From: Nereocystis luetkeana
Taxonomy: Eukaryota; Sar; Phaeophyceae; Laminariales; Laminariaceae
Assembly (NCBI GenBank): GCA_031213475.1
Contig: JARUPZ010000026.1
Coordinates: forward strand, 2,932,823-2,996,822
Direction: 5' to 3'
DNA: 64,000 nucleotides
In this document: in pieces, positions 20,501 through 30,119 of the stretch
Layout: every line of letters begins with the position of its first letter
Numbering within the stretch: position 1 is the first letter of the stretch
Translations under genes and position numbers: made by a program
Notes under the pieces: generated by a model
Seen by the model: only the letters and a program-made list of their open reading frames with translations
Databases searched by the model: none
Told to the model about the DNA's origin: nothing

Positions 20501-23500
20501 TACGCAAGGGTGGGTGCGGTATTAATACTGCATCAGTACGTACGTAACTATGCACGGGTGTAAGTACGGGTATTAATAGTACGTATGTAAGCAAGCAAGA
20601 GTGTGAGATTAATATTAACCCTTTTAGAACCGCAGTCCCGTTTTGGGGGCAAATTACTTTGAATTTGAGTGGGTTGTCCCCAAAACGGGACTGCGGCGCT
20701 AAAGGGGTTAAATAGTACAGCAGTACGTACGTAACGATCCACACGTAGTACGTACGCGATGCACACGTAGTACGTAGGCAAGGGCGTACATGGACGTGTA
20801 GCAGGCACGTAGGCACGTAAGGGTATACGGGTCGTACGTACGTATCATCTAGACACGCGAAAGAACTCACGGAAAAGCCTGCCAGGTCACGCACAACCCG
20901 GTTGTACTCCATGCAGAGCAGCTGATCCGACGGGAAAAGAACCGCGAGGAAAAAGTTGAACGGCTCTTCTCCCGTCACCACTTCCCCCTCGCAATGGCCT
21001 CCTTAATCTTCATCTCTCCCACTCTGTTCCCCACAGCCAGGGAATGCGTGATATATTGGGAGGGAGGGAGGGAGGGAGGGAGATAGACAGGGAAACGAAG
21101 GAAGGGAGATTCGTTTGCATCTTGCCGACAGTTCTTCTTCCCAGGTAGCATGGGATGAAAGAGCGGAAGAAACCCCACACGCAGGTTTGGTGCTTCCGCT
21201 CCGTCGGCAAAAAATAAAGCAGCCCCAGAGCGGCGACATCTCGTGCGTGTCACCTACGCTGTGTCATTTTACTCCGGCGATAAAAAAACAACTATCTGCG
21301 TATACGTTCTGAGGCTCCCATGAACAACACCAGTAGAATCAGGTAAATACGTATATACTCTGACAACATGTGTACGTATGTTTGTCAATTTTTCGTACTT
21401 TTGCCAACTTTTCTCTTCGTACGAGTTCGTACGAGCACTTTTCGGCAAAACAGCAGGTACTCGGACACGTGGAAGCCCGGCCGGACACATTGGTCGAGGG
21501 TTCGTATTCAGTACCAGGTATACCTTAAAATATGCTGTGCCCGTGACGTGGGTCGTTGGGTGGAGTCTCAACTTATCCTCGCGTTTATTTCTTCGTTCGA
21601 AGAACAAGGCAAAGGCCTCGCTGAGCGATCTGTCCGCAGCACCAGGTTGCCAAGGATGAGGCCTGCGCTCGAGACCCGGGGGGGATAGGGGATCGTTCTG
21701 AACCCATCCTCGAGTTTCTTTCTTCGTTCCAAGAAGAAAGCAAAAGGCTCGCCGAGCGATCTACCTGCGGCATCAGACCGCCTACATGTAGGAGGAGGCC
21801 TTCCCTCGAGACACGGAGATAGGGGATCGTTTCCAACTCATCCTCGACCTCCTTCCTCGAGGCCCCGTTTTCGTTTCCGATGGGATGATCGAGTGGGTAC
21901 ACCTCCCGCTGTCGGTGCTGCCACTCCTCCCCTACTCTGCGGCCCTCTCCCTCCCACGACCCCTACAGTACCGCACTCCCGATTTGGGTAAAAAACAGTC
22001 TAATTCCAAGTGAGTTGTCCCCAAAACGGGACTGCGGTACTAAAAGGGATAAGCTTGCCAACCTCTGCACTTAAAAGGGCTGCTTATCCCATGCTTTCAT
22101 CCCCTTCCTCGGCGTCCGATCGATTCTAATAATCTCCGCAGTCGGCTCGTTCCCGAAACGCCGCCCACGATAAACCTCACGATTCGATCTCAAGTCACGT
22201 CCCAAAATTTCACGATCCATGACCTATCATAACGCCTTCATACAAACGGCATGGTAATTATTATTTACTTGTCACCGATCAGTTTTTTTTTATTATTATT
22301 TGGTGTTCCAGTACAAACCGACCCCAAGAAAAACAACACGAAACGTTTTTTTTTTCGTGTACGTTAGAAATGGTCCCAACGCAAGAGATGAGGGGGGGGG
22401 GGAGGTGTACTCGAGGTGTACTCGTTATCATGCATGGCCGTAGTCGTCTGACCACAAGGCCCTCGCATCCCCACAATGCCGGGACGGAGCACGTCGGATT
22501 CTCACCGACCAGGCAAGACATCGCTAGCACCAAATACGCGAAGCGCCGTGAGGTGGAGGGCGAGCCGCACGAAGGGTGAGCTGCTTCCTATTATTACTAA
22601 GAACCACTTGTGAGACGGCCCTTGCTCGCATATGGTTGACAGCGTCCGATCGAAGAGGGAGGGACGAAGGACACGGGACAGGAGACAGAAGGGCGGGGGG
22701 GGGGGGGGGGGGAGGGGGGCGGTCTCTGACCTGAATGCCGAAGCGCTTCTGTGGTGGCCGTCGGCGATGTAGGTCGTGTTGACACCCTCGAAAGCCTTCT
22801 GGATCGCGAAAACCGCCACGGGGTCTCTGACCGGCCAGACGCAGTGCTCCACGTTGTCCTCCGCTGAAAATCGTACCTCGGGTGGGCTTCTATTCTCGCG
22901 GGCGAACAAAAAAAAAAAAAAAGTGAAAAAAAAGTGAAAAAACAAACAAACCAAAAACAAGAACAAGAAACAAAAAAGGAGAAATGGAGAATAACGACGG
23001 GAAAAAAAAATCCTTGTTCGGTGGAGAACACCCCGTCCCCCCCCTCCCAGTCAGAACTACCGTACTGTACGTTTAGCCAAAAGAGTGACACCCGATCGTA
23101 CAGCAGCCAGCGTGGTACGCAAGACAAAACAAAAAAACAAAAAAACAAAAAAACAAAAAAAAACTGTGGGGCACCTCCCCTGTTATAATAACCCATCTTG
23201 GGGGCTTCAAAGGGGATACACCTGACGATACAAAAAATAGCGAGGGTGGCAGGCAGCACCGCCCACTGCGCGATTGGGGGGTGATGCAATGGTTGGCGTC
23301 TGAGTGACAACGGTTGAGTACCTTGCAAGGAGTCGTGCGGCACAGGCACGGGGTCAACGTGGCCCCCTGCCCGTACGGCTTTCCGGTAAATGGTTGGTTA
23401 TCACCACGGTTGGTTATCAACCATAAATTCGGTCGTTTAGTTTGGGAGAGGGTTTAGACTGCTGGGGTACGGTTGAGGGAAGACACCGGGTCGGCTGGGC

Positions 23501-26500
23501 CCGCGGACACTCTTTGGCGTGTTTGTTTTGTTCAGTTTTGTTCGTGTGTTCATTGTGTTTGTTTTGCCTTGCTTTGCTTTGTTTTGTTTTGTTTTGTTTC
23601 GTTTCTTTGTTTGTCGTGTTCGTTTGTTTTGTTTGTTCGTTCGTTGGTTTGTTGTGTTCGTATGTTCCGTTTGTTTGTTTTGTTCGTTCGTTCGTTCGTT
23701 CGTTCGTTTTTTCTTGTTTTGTTCTCTTTCCATTCATTATCTTCGCTCTTCTACTCTCTCCCCGTCCTATCACTAGTTGTCCCTCAGACCCGGGGTCACA
23801 TAGCAGCCCCCCCCCCCCCTCCCTCCCCTCCCCTCCCCTCTACGGTTCGTGCCTTCATTTTTTAATATCGTGACAAGACTTCAGCCCTTCCTTCCTTCGT
23901 CAACTTGCGAACAATATTTGGTCCTATTTACCCTTTTAGAACCGCAGTCCCGTTTTGGGGACAAACCAGTTAAATTTCAAATACTTTGTCCCCAAAATGG
24001 GACTGCGCTCCTAAAAGGGGTTGAGGGACAACGCTACTAATAGTCAAAGAGCCGTGCTGTCGGCCTGCACGTACAACAACTCACCCACTGGGAAACGAAA
24101 ACTACGTCGTCCATTCCACACGACGTACCGTTAATTCACACAAAAGAAATAAATTAATAAAGAAACAAAAATTGCAGAGCAGAGGCCGACGATATCTGCG
24201 TTGCTTCTGCTGCTCTCTAGGTGTTGTTATTCTAGGTTGGATGGATGAGGCATGGGTTACTCTGGCATCTGATCACCGGGAGGTGCGTGCACATAACATG
24301 GCGATCGGGGTGGTTGGTGGCGCTGGTCGGTGTTAGGGTTGGAACTTGAAATTCGGTTGGGAACGGCCAATCCTCAGAATCCTCACGGCAACAATCGAGC
24401 TGCCAGCGACAGGCGGCGCACGCTCACTTGGTGAGCTCCTTGACGATCTCGTCAACGCTAGCGTCAGAGCGGTACGTGAGGAACACCGGTCCCGCGTTCG
24501 CGTTCTGCATGTGCGTTAGCCTCGTCCGGTCGTTCTCCTTCTTCACCTGCGTCTTCTCGTGCCTGCTCTCGGGTAGAGGGTGGGTGGGTGGGCGGTAGGG
24601 TAGGTCGTCGGTTTTATCGGGGAGGGGTGGGACAGCATATCGGAACGAGGCGCACGGGGTCGCGAAACAAAAAACAAAAGCAATGGTTGAGGTCGGCATG
24701 TGTTTAGTTGGTACCGACTAGACCAATCAGTCACGAGAAACTAATCAATTAATCAATGAATTAAAGAACGCCTGGTAACTGAATTTCGAGTAGTCAATCC
24801 TTCATCAGGTACTAAATAAATTAAAATACTACAGCGATATTCGATTAATGCTTCACTGTGACGCCGAGCAGACTGATCAAGAACCTGGAAATTCAATAAT
24901 TAACAAATAAAAAATTCAATGGTCATAAACGCCGGCGAGAGATTTTTTTCCAAGAGTGTTATTACGGGGGACCATAGTTAATAGGACCTGTGGTGTACAT
25001 AAAAACCTATATATTTGACCATTTTTACTAACAATATTTGGTCCTATTAACTATGGTCCCCCGTAATAACAGCAAAACGAGGTCTTGCCATAGGAGGCAA
25101 AAATAGGCAAAAAGAGGCCTCCACGCTCCCATAGCAACCGGCCTCCATATACAAAGCACTTATGATCCCGAACGGGGAGGGGGGGGGGGGGGGGGAGTAC
25201 TCATGCCGTGCATGGTCGTAGTCGTATTAGCATCGACCCTCGCATCCCTGTATACAAATGCCGGGACGGAGCACATTGAGTTTTCACCGACCAGACAAGA
25301 CATTGCTCGCACCAAGCGCGACGCGGCCGGGAGGTGCTAGGCGAATCGCATGAAAGGGAGCTAAGCTGTATCCCACGATGAGCCCCTAGCGAGGGCCCGA
25401 GTTTCTTCCACACACATGGCAGCGTCGAACGCACTGATTCGTTTTCTGGTGTGGCCATCCCCAGAGACAGCAGTGGGTTGGGGGGGCGGGGGGGGGCACA
25501 CGAGCCGCGTCCCCTCCTCTCACCGCTTGATGACGCCGAGCGCGTAGTCCTCCACGGGAACTCCCGCCACCACACCGGTCTGGAGGTGATCGCCCATTTT
25601 CTGAGAGTAGACGTAAAAGCAGGGCGTCTTATCAGGCACGAGCCACCCGTTCTCAAGAAACTTCCGCAAGTTAAGGTTTCCCATCTCGTACACCTTGGCA
25701 AGGCGGCCATGAGGCGTGGGCGGGGGCGGTGGGGAGGTACAGAGGAAGCGAGGGGGGTAAGTGGAGGAGGGGTTGGGGGTTGGGGATTGGGGGCAGGGTT
25801 GGGGGTGGGAGTTGGAGGCGAAGGATGGCGGGTGGGGCCGGGGGGGGGTGCTGGATTGGAAGTGGTGGGTTGAGGGCGGGGCGGGGGTGGGTGGTGGTGA
25901 GGGTGGGAGTGGGGGCTGGGGATGGTGAGATAATATAAAATGGGGATTAAATTTCCGGCCAAAGTGGTACGTCAAGGGCCTCTTCTAGCCTTAATACAGT
26001 ATACTATTTAATGGACGGGGGCGGTCACGGGCGGTCAGTCAAGGGGTCAAACCGTCAAAAGCCTCCTTTAACCTGAATATACTATTTTAAGTGTACGGGG
26101 GCGCGGCCAGCCAAGGGATCAAACCGTCAAGGACCTAGTGTAGCCTAAATATACTAGGTCGGTGCACGCGGGTGGTCACGGGCGGCCAGGCAAGGGGTCA
26201 AACCGTCAAGGACCTAGTTTAGCCTAAATATACTATGTCGGTGCACGCAGGTGGTCACGGGCGGCCAGGCAAGGGGTCAAACCGTCAAGGGCCTCTTTTA
26301 GCCTAAACACACTATTTTTAGCGTACGAGGGCGGTCACGGGCGGTCAGTCAAGGGGCCGAAGCGTCAAGGCCTCTTTTCGCTCAAGTGTACTATTTTTAG
26401 TGTACGGGGGCGGTAACGGGCGGTCAGTCAAGGGGTCAAACAGTCAAGGCCACTTTTCGCCTGAAACTATTACATATAGTCGGTCACGGGCGGTCCGTCA

Positions 26501-28724
26501 ACCCGTCAAATTGTGAAGGCCTCCTTCGCCTAAATATACTTTTTTTAGCATACGGGGGCGGTCACGGGCGGTCAGTCAAGCCGTCAAATCGTCAAGGCCT
26601 CTTTTCGCCTAAATATACTCTTTTTAGTGTACGGGGGCGGTCGCGGGCGGCCCATCAAGCCGTCAAACCGAGGTCTCTTACTGTGTTTATAGCATGTCGG
26701 CTGGTACACGTATATATACACTCACATAAGACAGCCGGACCAAAAAATAAAAACGCCATACTACGCTGGGCGAAAACATAAGGGATGCTAATACATTAAT
26801 CTAAAGTATCGAGCGGTCCTTATATTGACGTCCAGAAAGGCACATCGTACTCAGAAAATGGTACCAGTCTGATCTGATCGAATATGTCAGGGGACACGTC
26901 AAGCAAGGCAAAACGTGCGCTGTCAAGGGTGCAGGGCCGAGCGTTCAACACTAAAACCCAGTACTTACCCAGTACTTTGGCGTCAGTCAAGGCATGCCAA
27001 GGCAAAACCTGCTGCCTGTCGAGGGGTGAAAAGTTGCTGTCTCCTGAAATCTTCGAGACTGATAGCGTAATGTTAGGGCTATTGGGATTTTTCACGGCAT
27101 ATCCAAAGTCCCATCTATTTACGATATACCAGTAAAAACATATTGATTAATGTTGGGGCATTTCGCGGCGTGTCGAAAGTCTGATGGGCCCTGATGCAGT
27201 ATGTACTGCCAGTATATTGCTGTACTGGCCTTTGGGGGCTGCCCGGGTTGCCAGTGTATTGACTCTACAAGTACAGGCTATGACAGTAAAAAGAAAAAGA
27301 TTGGACTGTAACATGTGCTTGAAGGGTGTTTTTTTTTCCCCCGCGGTGCTCCTCAGTTTTCCAAAATAAAATGGTGGCGTTACGGAATCGGGGACGCGTA
27401 TATTGCCCACAAAAACACACCCTCGACAGGGCAAGTTGAGAACCCTGCTTACACCCCTCGCGGAAGAGAGACCACGTGCCCTAGCGCTAATATTCCGGTG
27501 ACAAAGCACCAGAGAGAAGGAAGATTTAACCGGAAAGGAAAAAGGGCAAAGCTCGAAAAGTGACCAGTTGACGTTCATGGCTCGAACTCCTTCCCGGTTT
27601 TCCTCCGATATGGTCCTTTCGGACCACGCCATGAGACCTCACCTATGTTGCATGGTCTGCATGTAGGTACTCCCTGTTACGGCCCGTATCACCCAGGGGA
27701 TGCAGGAACGTTCTGTTTTGGGATCGCCGCCGCGTGGCTGGAGTAATCTCGTGCGATGGCAATATAACGGGCATCTCGACGGCCACGTTGTCTAACGAAA
27801 GTACCTAATATTTCCGATCAGACTGATACGGAACACTCGAGCACATCACGACCCACTCCGAACCGCGCTACCACCCTAAACCTCATTGTAAGGAACGTTT
27901 TGATTGAATATTATTATACAACACGCCCCTATATTTGGGGACAGAGTCCCTGCATGCAAGGAAGATTTCGATTCAATATTGGTATACAACATGCCCCTAT
28001 ATTTACGGACAGAGCCCCTGAGTGTAAGGAACGTTTTGATTGAATATTAGTACACAACATGTCCCTATATTTAGGGACAGATTCCCTGAATGCAAGGAAT
28101 ATTTTGATTGAATATTAGTATACGACATGTCCCTATCATAACGGACGGCGCGGTACACTATTAACATGTCTACTATTAATGCAGATATATCAGATCATGG
28201 CGTGAATGCGGGGATCTGTCTGATCTGTGGGGCTACAGCTGTACAGCACGCGACATCAGTTAACAACTCTCCAATTTTGGATGAGGCGCGCGACCTACTG
28301 CTGCGATGTGAACGTCGAGCTCAGGGTCTAGAAAAAAGGTTCATCACATGGGATTTACGTAGAGTAGAACTCTCATCGCTTAGTACAAACGCCTTATCTT
28401 ACGTACGTAGCTGGAGATTCTTAAACTATTGGGAAAAGTAAACAACCCCCCGCCCCTTAAATTTATCAACTCCCAAAGTTGTCAACAACATGGTCGCGTA
28501 CGATATCATGTACCAGGTACCAGGTACACCTGAACGTCGTACTGGTTGACGTCCACCGGGAGGTCCACCTCGGGCTTGTTGATCCTCAGGAAGGACGTCT
28601 CTCCCGCGCGCTTCATCAGCTCTCGGGCCTCGTCCGAGTTGATCACGTCGTACGGAGGAGCGGACAGCGCCGCCGCCATGCTCGGCGGCGGGCGCAGGCC
28701 CCGGAAAGGCTTGACTCGCACCAT
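17359..28724 (-). CDS. DUF1015-family protein (multi-exon gene)
   Basis: Seven exons were rebuilt from GT-AG sites with compatible phases: 28724-28530, 25693-25524, 24562-24428, 22889-22731, 21023-20871, 18243-18101 and 17424-17359. The concatenated product starts MVRVKPFRGLRPP and has PPYDVINSDEAREL, SFLRINKPEVDLP, NANAGPVFLTYR, YIADGHHRSASAF, FFLAVLFPSDQL and FVGGIRG-like VGGIRGSGEL, then MPPKATWFEPKLRSGL. This order is that of DUF1015 (PF06245), an uncharacterised, mainly prokaryotic family; its biochemical role is unknown and is not guessed. About 340 residues are visible. Roughly 100-120 residues normally between NRVVRDLAGF and VGGIRG are absent, and the only room is the N-gap. Exon 5 has a one-base frameshift. 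The gene is probably functional but not provable from this assembly. Introns run from 0.7 to 2.8 kb and are full of repeats. Confidence 0.87.
17490..17587. repeat. poly-G tract (poly-C on the gene's coding strand)
   Basis: Nearly uninterrupted G-runs (17490-17512, 17537-17587), inside the last intron of the DUF1015 gene. It could form G-quadruplex or triplex structures. Confidence 0.9.
18101..18243 (-). CDS. DUF1015 gene, penultimate exon
   Basis: Acceptor TGCAG then TGGGCGGC. The first two bases complete a Val codon, so the preceding exon must end in phase 1. Encodes GGIRGSGELQRLV through EQLMPPK and ends at AAG|GTGATT in phase 0. The upstream partner exon is not in the visible sequence. 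Confidence 0.88.
18300..18990. repeat. GGGATG/GGGTGGGAT satellite-like repeat
   Basis: About 690 bp of GGGAT, GGGATG and GGGTGGGAT units with periodic GATAGG and GGGCAGG variants, inside the DUF1015 intron next to the assembly gap. A 281-codon minus-strand frame (Pro-Ser-His repeats) is a by-product of the repeat. Confidence 0.9.
19395..19494. other. assembly gap (100 N)
   Basis: Exactly 100 N bases, the usual placeholder for a gap of unknown size. It lies in the intron where the missing DUF1015 exon(s) must be. Confidence 0.98.
19495..19585. mobile_element. MITE family M1, right part (cut by gap)
   Basis: AAATTTATAG-TTTTTTTGTGTGTACCGTAG then GTCCTATTTACTATGGTCTCC matches the right half of family M1. 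The left half is lost in the N-gap. Confidence 0.65.
19692..19797. mobile_element. MITE family M1, copy 5
   Basis: Ends TTGCGGGGGGGCATAG and CTATGCCCCCCACGTGA, slightly degenerate, with the standard core (ATTTGGTCC/AATAGG palindrome). Confidence 0.75.
19945..20045. repeat. (GGGAA)n simple repeat
   Basis: About twenty GGGAA/GGAAA units on the plus strand within the DUF1015 intron. Confidence 0.9.
20168..20423. mobile_element. MITE family M3, complete copy
   Basis: A 256-bp unit with inverted ends of about 47 bp: GTACCGTATGACACTATCAC at the left and GTGATAGTGTCATACGGTAC at the right, each followed inward by GGGTGATAA...ACACCCCC. The interior contains AAAATGGTGGCTTTGG and CGTCGAGAAG. Relatives lie at 52702-53133 and about 59500-59660. 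Confidence 0.8.
20615..20711. mobile_element. TTAA-flanked hairpin MITE M2, copy c
   Basis: TTAACCCTTTTAGAACCGCA at the left, GCTAAAGGGGTTAA at the right, hairpin arms with CAGTCCCGTTTTGGGG. Confidence 0.88.
20871..21023 (-). CDS. DUF1015 gene, exon 5 (one-base frameshift)
   Basis: Acceptor GGAACAG then AGTGGGAG joins the AG left by exon 4 (phase 2) and opens the frame VGEMKIKEAIARG. After the G5 run (plus-strand C5 at 20984-20988) that frame hits a stop, while the next frame continues EVVTGEEPFNFFLAVLFPSD through NRVVRDLAGFS to a TCC|GTGAGT donor. Adding one base to the run would make the exon length (154) fit both flanking phases. It is therefore either a homopolymer undercall or a real lesion. 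Confidence 0.85.
21560..21880. repeat. tandem repeat of about 130 bp
   Basis: Two to three diverged units share TTTCTTCGTTC(C/G)AAGAA, CTCG(C/G)TGAGCGATCT and GAGAC-CGG-GATAGGGGATCGTT. Lies in the DUF1015 intron 4. No coding signal. Confidence 0.7.
21960..22052. mobile_element. hairpin MITE M2, copy d
   Basis: Left arm is worn (GTACCGCACTCCCGATTTGG), right arm is intact (CCCCAAAACGGGACTGCGG then CTAAAAGGGATAA). Confidence 0.75.
22395..22620 (+). repeat. CATGCATGGCCGTAGTCG repeat family, copy
   Basis: Follows a G-run. Carries ATCATGCATGGCCGTAGTCG, CCACAATGCCGGGACGGAGC, CTCACCGACCAGGCAAGACA and GCGAAGCGCCGTGAGGTG, and ends near AAGAACCACTTGTGAG as copy 1 does. Confidence 0.65.
22731..22889 (-). 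CDS. DUF1015 gene, exon 4
   Basis: Acceptor GAGAATAG then AAGCCC fits incoming phase 2. Encodes SPPEVRFSAEDNVEHCVWPV, an Ala-Ile-Gln helix region and YIADGHHRSASAF, the most conserved motif of the family (adjacent His pair near residues 212-213). It ends at TTCAG|GTCAGA in phase 2. A poly-C run on the coding strand follows the donor by about 20 nt. Confidence 0.88.
23500..23735. repeat. TTTTG/GTTC simple-repeat tract
   Basis: Runs of TTTTG and GTTCGTTC pentamers and tetramers on the plus strand. Open frames here are simple-repeat artefacts. Confidence 0.8.
23735..23905 (-). repeat. tRNA-derived SINE, partial reverse copy
   Basis: On the minus strand this shares the body of 3245-3580: AGACTTCAGCC in reverse, CGTGCCTTCATTTTT, CCCGGGGTCACATAGCAG and CATTCATTATCTTCGC. 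Confidence 0.55.
23927..24024. mobile_element. hairpin MITE M2, copy e
   Basis: TTACCCTTTTAGAACCGCAG at the left and CTAAAAGGGGTTGA at the right. Its left flank, ACAATATTTGGTCCTATTTA, matches a core fragment of family M1, suggesting insertion into a now truncated M1 element. Confidence 0.85.
24428..24562 (-). CDS. DUF1015 gene, exon 3
   Basis: Acceptor GAGAGCAG then GCACGAG completes the Arg codon left by exon 2. Encodes HEKTQVKKENDRTRLTHMQN, ANAGPVFLTYRSD and a short helix, ending ACCAA|GTGAGC in phase 2. Without splicing the frame would stop immediately at TGA, which supports the donor. Confidence 0.88.
24962..25066. mobile_element. MITE family M1, copy 6
   Basis: Ends TTACGGGGGACCATAG and CTATGGTCCCCCGTAA pair perfectly over at least 16 bp, flanked by TA. 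It is one of the best-preserved copies. Confidence 0.9.
25195..25460 (+). repeat. CATGCATGGCCGTAGTCG repeat family, copy
   Basis: After a G-run, CATGCCGTGCATGGTCGTAG, ATGCCGGGACGGAGCACATT and CACCGACCAGACAAGACATT follow in the family order. Confidence 0.6.
25524..25693 (-). CDS. DUF1015 gene, exon 2
   Basis: Acceptor GCCAAG then GTGTACGAG joins exon 1 in phase 0. Encodes VYEMGNLNLRKFLENGWLVP, TPCFYVYSQKMGDHLQTGVV and VEDYALGVIK, the family's N-terminal core. Ends AAGCG|GTGAGA in phase 2. C-rich tracts on the coding strand lie on both sides. Confidence 0.9.
25970..26672. repeat. 79-bp minisatellite, nine units
   Basis: Each unit has GGTCACGGGCGG, a CAGTCAAGGGGTCAAACCGTCAAG segment and GCCTAAATATACTATTTTTAG. 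Units are 70-82 bp and differ by point changes, so the array is moderately old. Lies in intron 1 of the DUF1015 gene. Confidence 0.9.
27887..28147. repeat. 68-bp tandem repeat, four units
   Basis: Units contain AAGGAACGTTTTGATTGAAT, ATTA, ACAACA-GCCCCTATATTT and GGGACAGA-TCCCTG. Lies in intron 1 of the DUF1015 gene. Confidence 0.88.
28530..28724 (-). CDS. DUF1015 gene, exon 1
   Basis: Starts at ATG 28724 with MVRVKPFRGLRPP, the expected family N-terminus, and ends NQYDVQ at CAG|GTGTAC in phase 0 (65 codons). The ATG chosen is the first in frame and aligns with the usual family start. Tandem, diverged copies of its first dozen codons plus flank lie directly upstream. Confidence 0.9.
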
Positions 28725-29400
28725 TGTACTCTACAGCCGGAAACGTTTGCCCACGGTCTTGACTTCGCCTGTCGGATCTGGGAGGGTCGGGGAGGGGGTG
28801 GGGGGAGGGGGCGGGGGGGTGGGGAAGGGGGGCCGAGGAGGGTGGGGGGGGGGGGGGAGTTCCTTAGTTGCAGGCGGTAAGGGAGACGGAGAAGCTTAAT
28901 TCGCACCACAGTATAATGCTGTTATTTTAGGTGGGTAGTCCTGAATTTATCCATCTGATTTGGGAGGGTTAGGGTTAGGGTAGGGGGGGGGGGGGGGGAG
29001 TCGGGGAGGGGGGTTTCCTGTCAGTGCAGGCGGCCGTGGGCCTCGGAAAGGCTGAACTCGCACCATATGCTATTTCTGGAACGTTCCTCAGCGGTCTTAA
29101 CCCCGTCTGCCAGATTTGGGAGGGTCGGGATCGAGGAGGGGTGCGGGTCAGAGTCAATGTCGGGGGGTTTGCTTCCTTTGGTTGCAGGCGGCCGCGGGCC
29201 TCGAAAACGCTTCACGCGCACCACAGTCTACGGGTGAAACCATTGTCCGCGGTCTTGGCTTTGTCGGATTTGGGAGGGGCGGAGGTCGGGGAGGGGAGAG
29301 GGGGGGGGTCGGAGGTTTGCTTGCACCGGTCGCGGGTGGCCGCAGACCGCTTCGGTATTTACTTCTGTACCAGGCAAAGCCGCCCTCGTCTTGTAAATAC
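28690..29400 (-). repeat. tandem array of DUF1015 start-codon region
   Basis: Reading the minus strand, units near 29400-29330, 29325-29187, 29180-29028, 29025-28872 and 28850-28690 each combine a C-rich stretch, CCCTCCCAAATC-GAC, about 40 bp, a TGGTGCGAGT-type start region and a segment like CCTTTCCGAGGCCC-CGGCCGCC. The last unit is the real exon 1. The unit ending at 29028 still has an ATG (29066) followed by VRVQPFRGPRPP. The 29187 unit has GTG instead, then VRVKRFRGPRPP. The other units are more decayed. Confidence 0.8.
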
Positions 29401-29741
29401 CAGGTAATGTAAAATGTGCAAGTACCAGGGTACAGTAAGAGCTTGCAACAGGCGGCTCCTGCGGAGGGATGATTTTATTTCTGGACTGCTGGGTGGGAGT
29501 AGGGTGCCAGCTGGGATGGGCCCACTGCGGGGCCAAACTACCAAATGGGAACAGGGTGCCAGGTGGCACACATAGTACGTGCAAATCTAAAAACCTTGCA
29601 CGTTCGTGCAATACCTCCGCTGGTGGCCTGGGGCAGGTGTGTACAAAAACTCAGAACTCCGCGAGCTGCGAGGGTGTCTTACCTCTTCATTCGAGAATTG
29701 TGTCGACACGTGGACACACACTGTGTGCGAAACGAACACAG

Positions 29742-30012
29742 CTAACCCCAACCCTAAGCCAGTCAGAGCAACCCTAAGCCTTAGCCAATCAGAGGAACCC
29801 TAACTCTGAGCCAATCAGAGGAACCCAAACCCTCAGCCAATCAGAGAAACCCCAACTCTCAGCAAATCAGAGAAACCCGATCCCTACGCCAATCAGAGAA
29901 ACCCTAACCCTAAGCCGATCAGAGAAAACCCAACCCTAAACCAATCAGAGCAACCCTAACCCAAACTCTCAGCCAATCAGAGCAATCCTTACCCTAAGCC
30001 AATCAGACCAAA
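29742..30012. repeat. CCAAT-box tandem array, ten units
   Basis: Ten units of about 25 bp contain GCCAATCAGAG (or one-base variants) separated by AACCCTAA-type spacers. Some units form the palindrome CTCTGAGCCAATCAGAG. It lies about 1 kb upstream of the DUF1015 start codon. CCAAT boxes are known NF-Y sites; a promoter role here is inference. Related single copies occur near 14840 and 52590. Confidence 0.8.
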
Positions 30013-30119
30013 GCTCGCATAAGTGGCGAGCTCTACTGCGAGTTGCCGCGCGAAACTACAGCAGCAATTGGAGACACCTGCGTACTTATATATACAAGAG
30101 CTAACCAATAACTAAATAG

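Noticed and set aside
22731..22880. Start of DUF1015 exon 4 at the TTTTCAG acceptor near 22870
   Set aside because: That acceptor would need incoming phase 1, while exon 3 ends in phase 2; the GAGAATAG acceptor at 22889 fits.
25970..26672. Possible CRISPR-like array
   Set aside because: Units repeat along their whole length with no constant-repeat and unique-spacer pattern; the genome is eukaryotic.
27147..27632. 161-codon minus-strand frame in DUF1015 intron 1
   Set aside because: No recognisable domain and no splice-consistent link to neighbouring exons.
28166..28441. 91-codon plus-strand frame
   Set aside because: Intronic, short and without similarity to any known motif.
29742..30012. 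Interstitial telomere
   Set aside because: CCCTAA units are irregular and subordinate to the GCCAATCAGAG unit.
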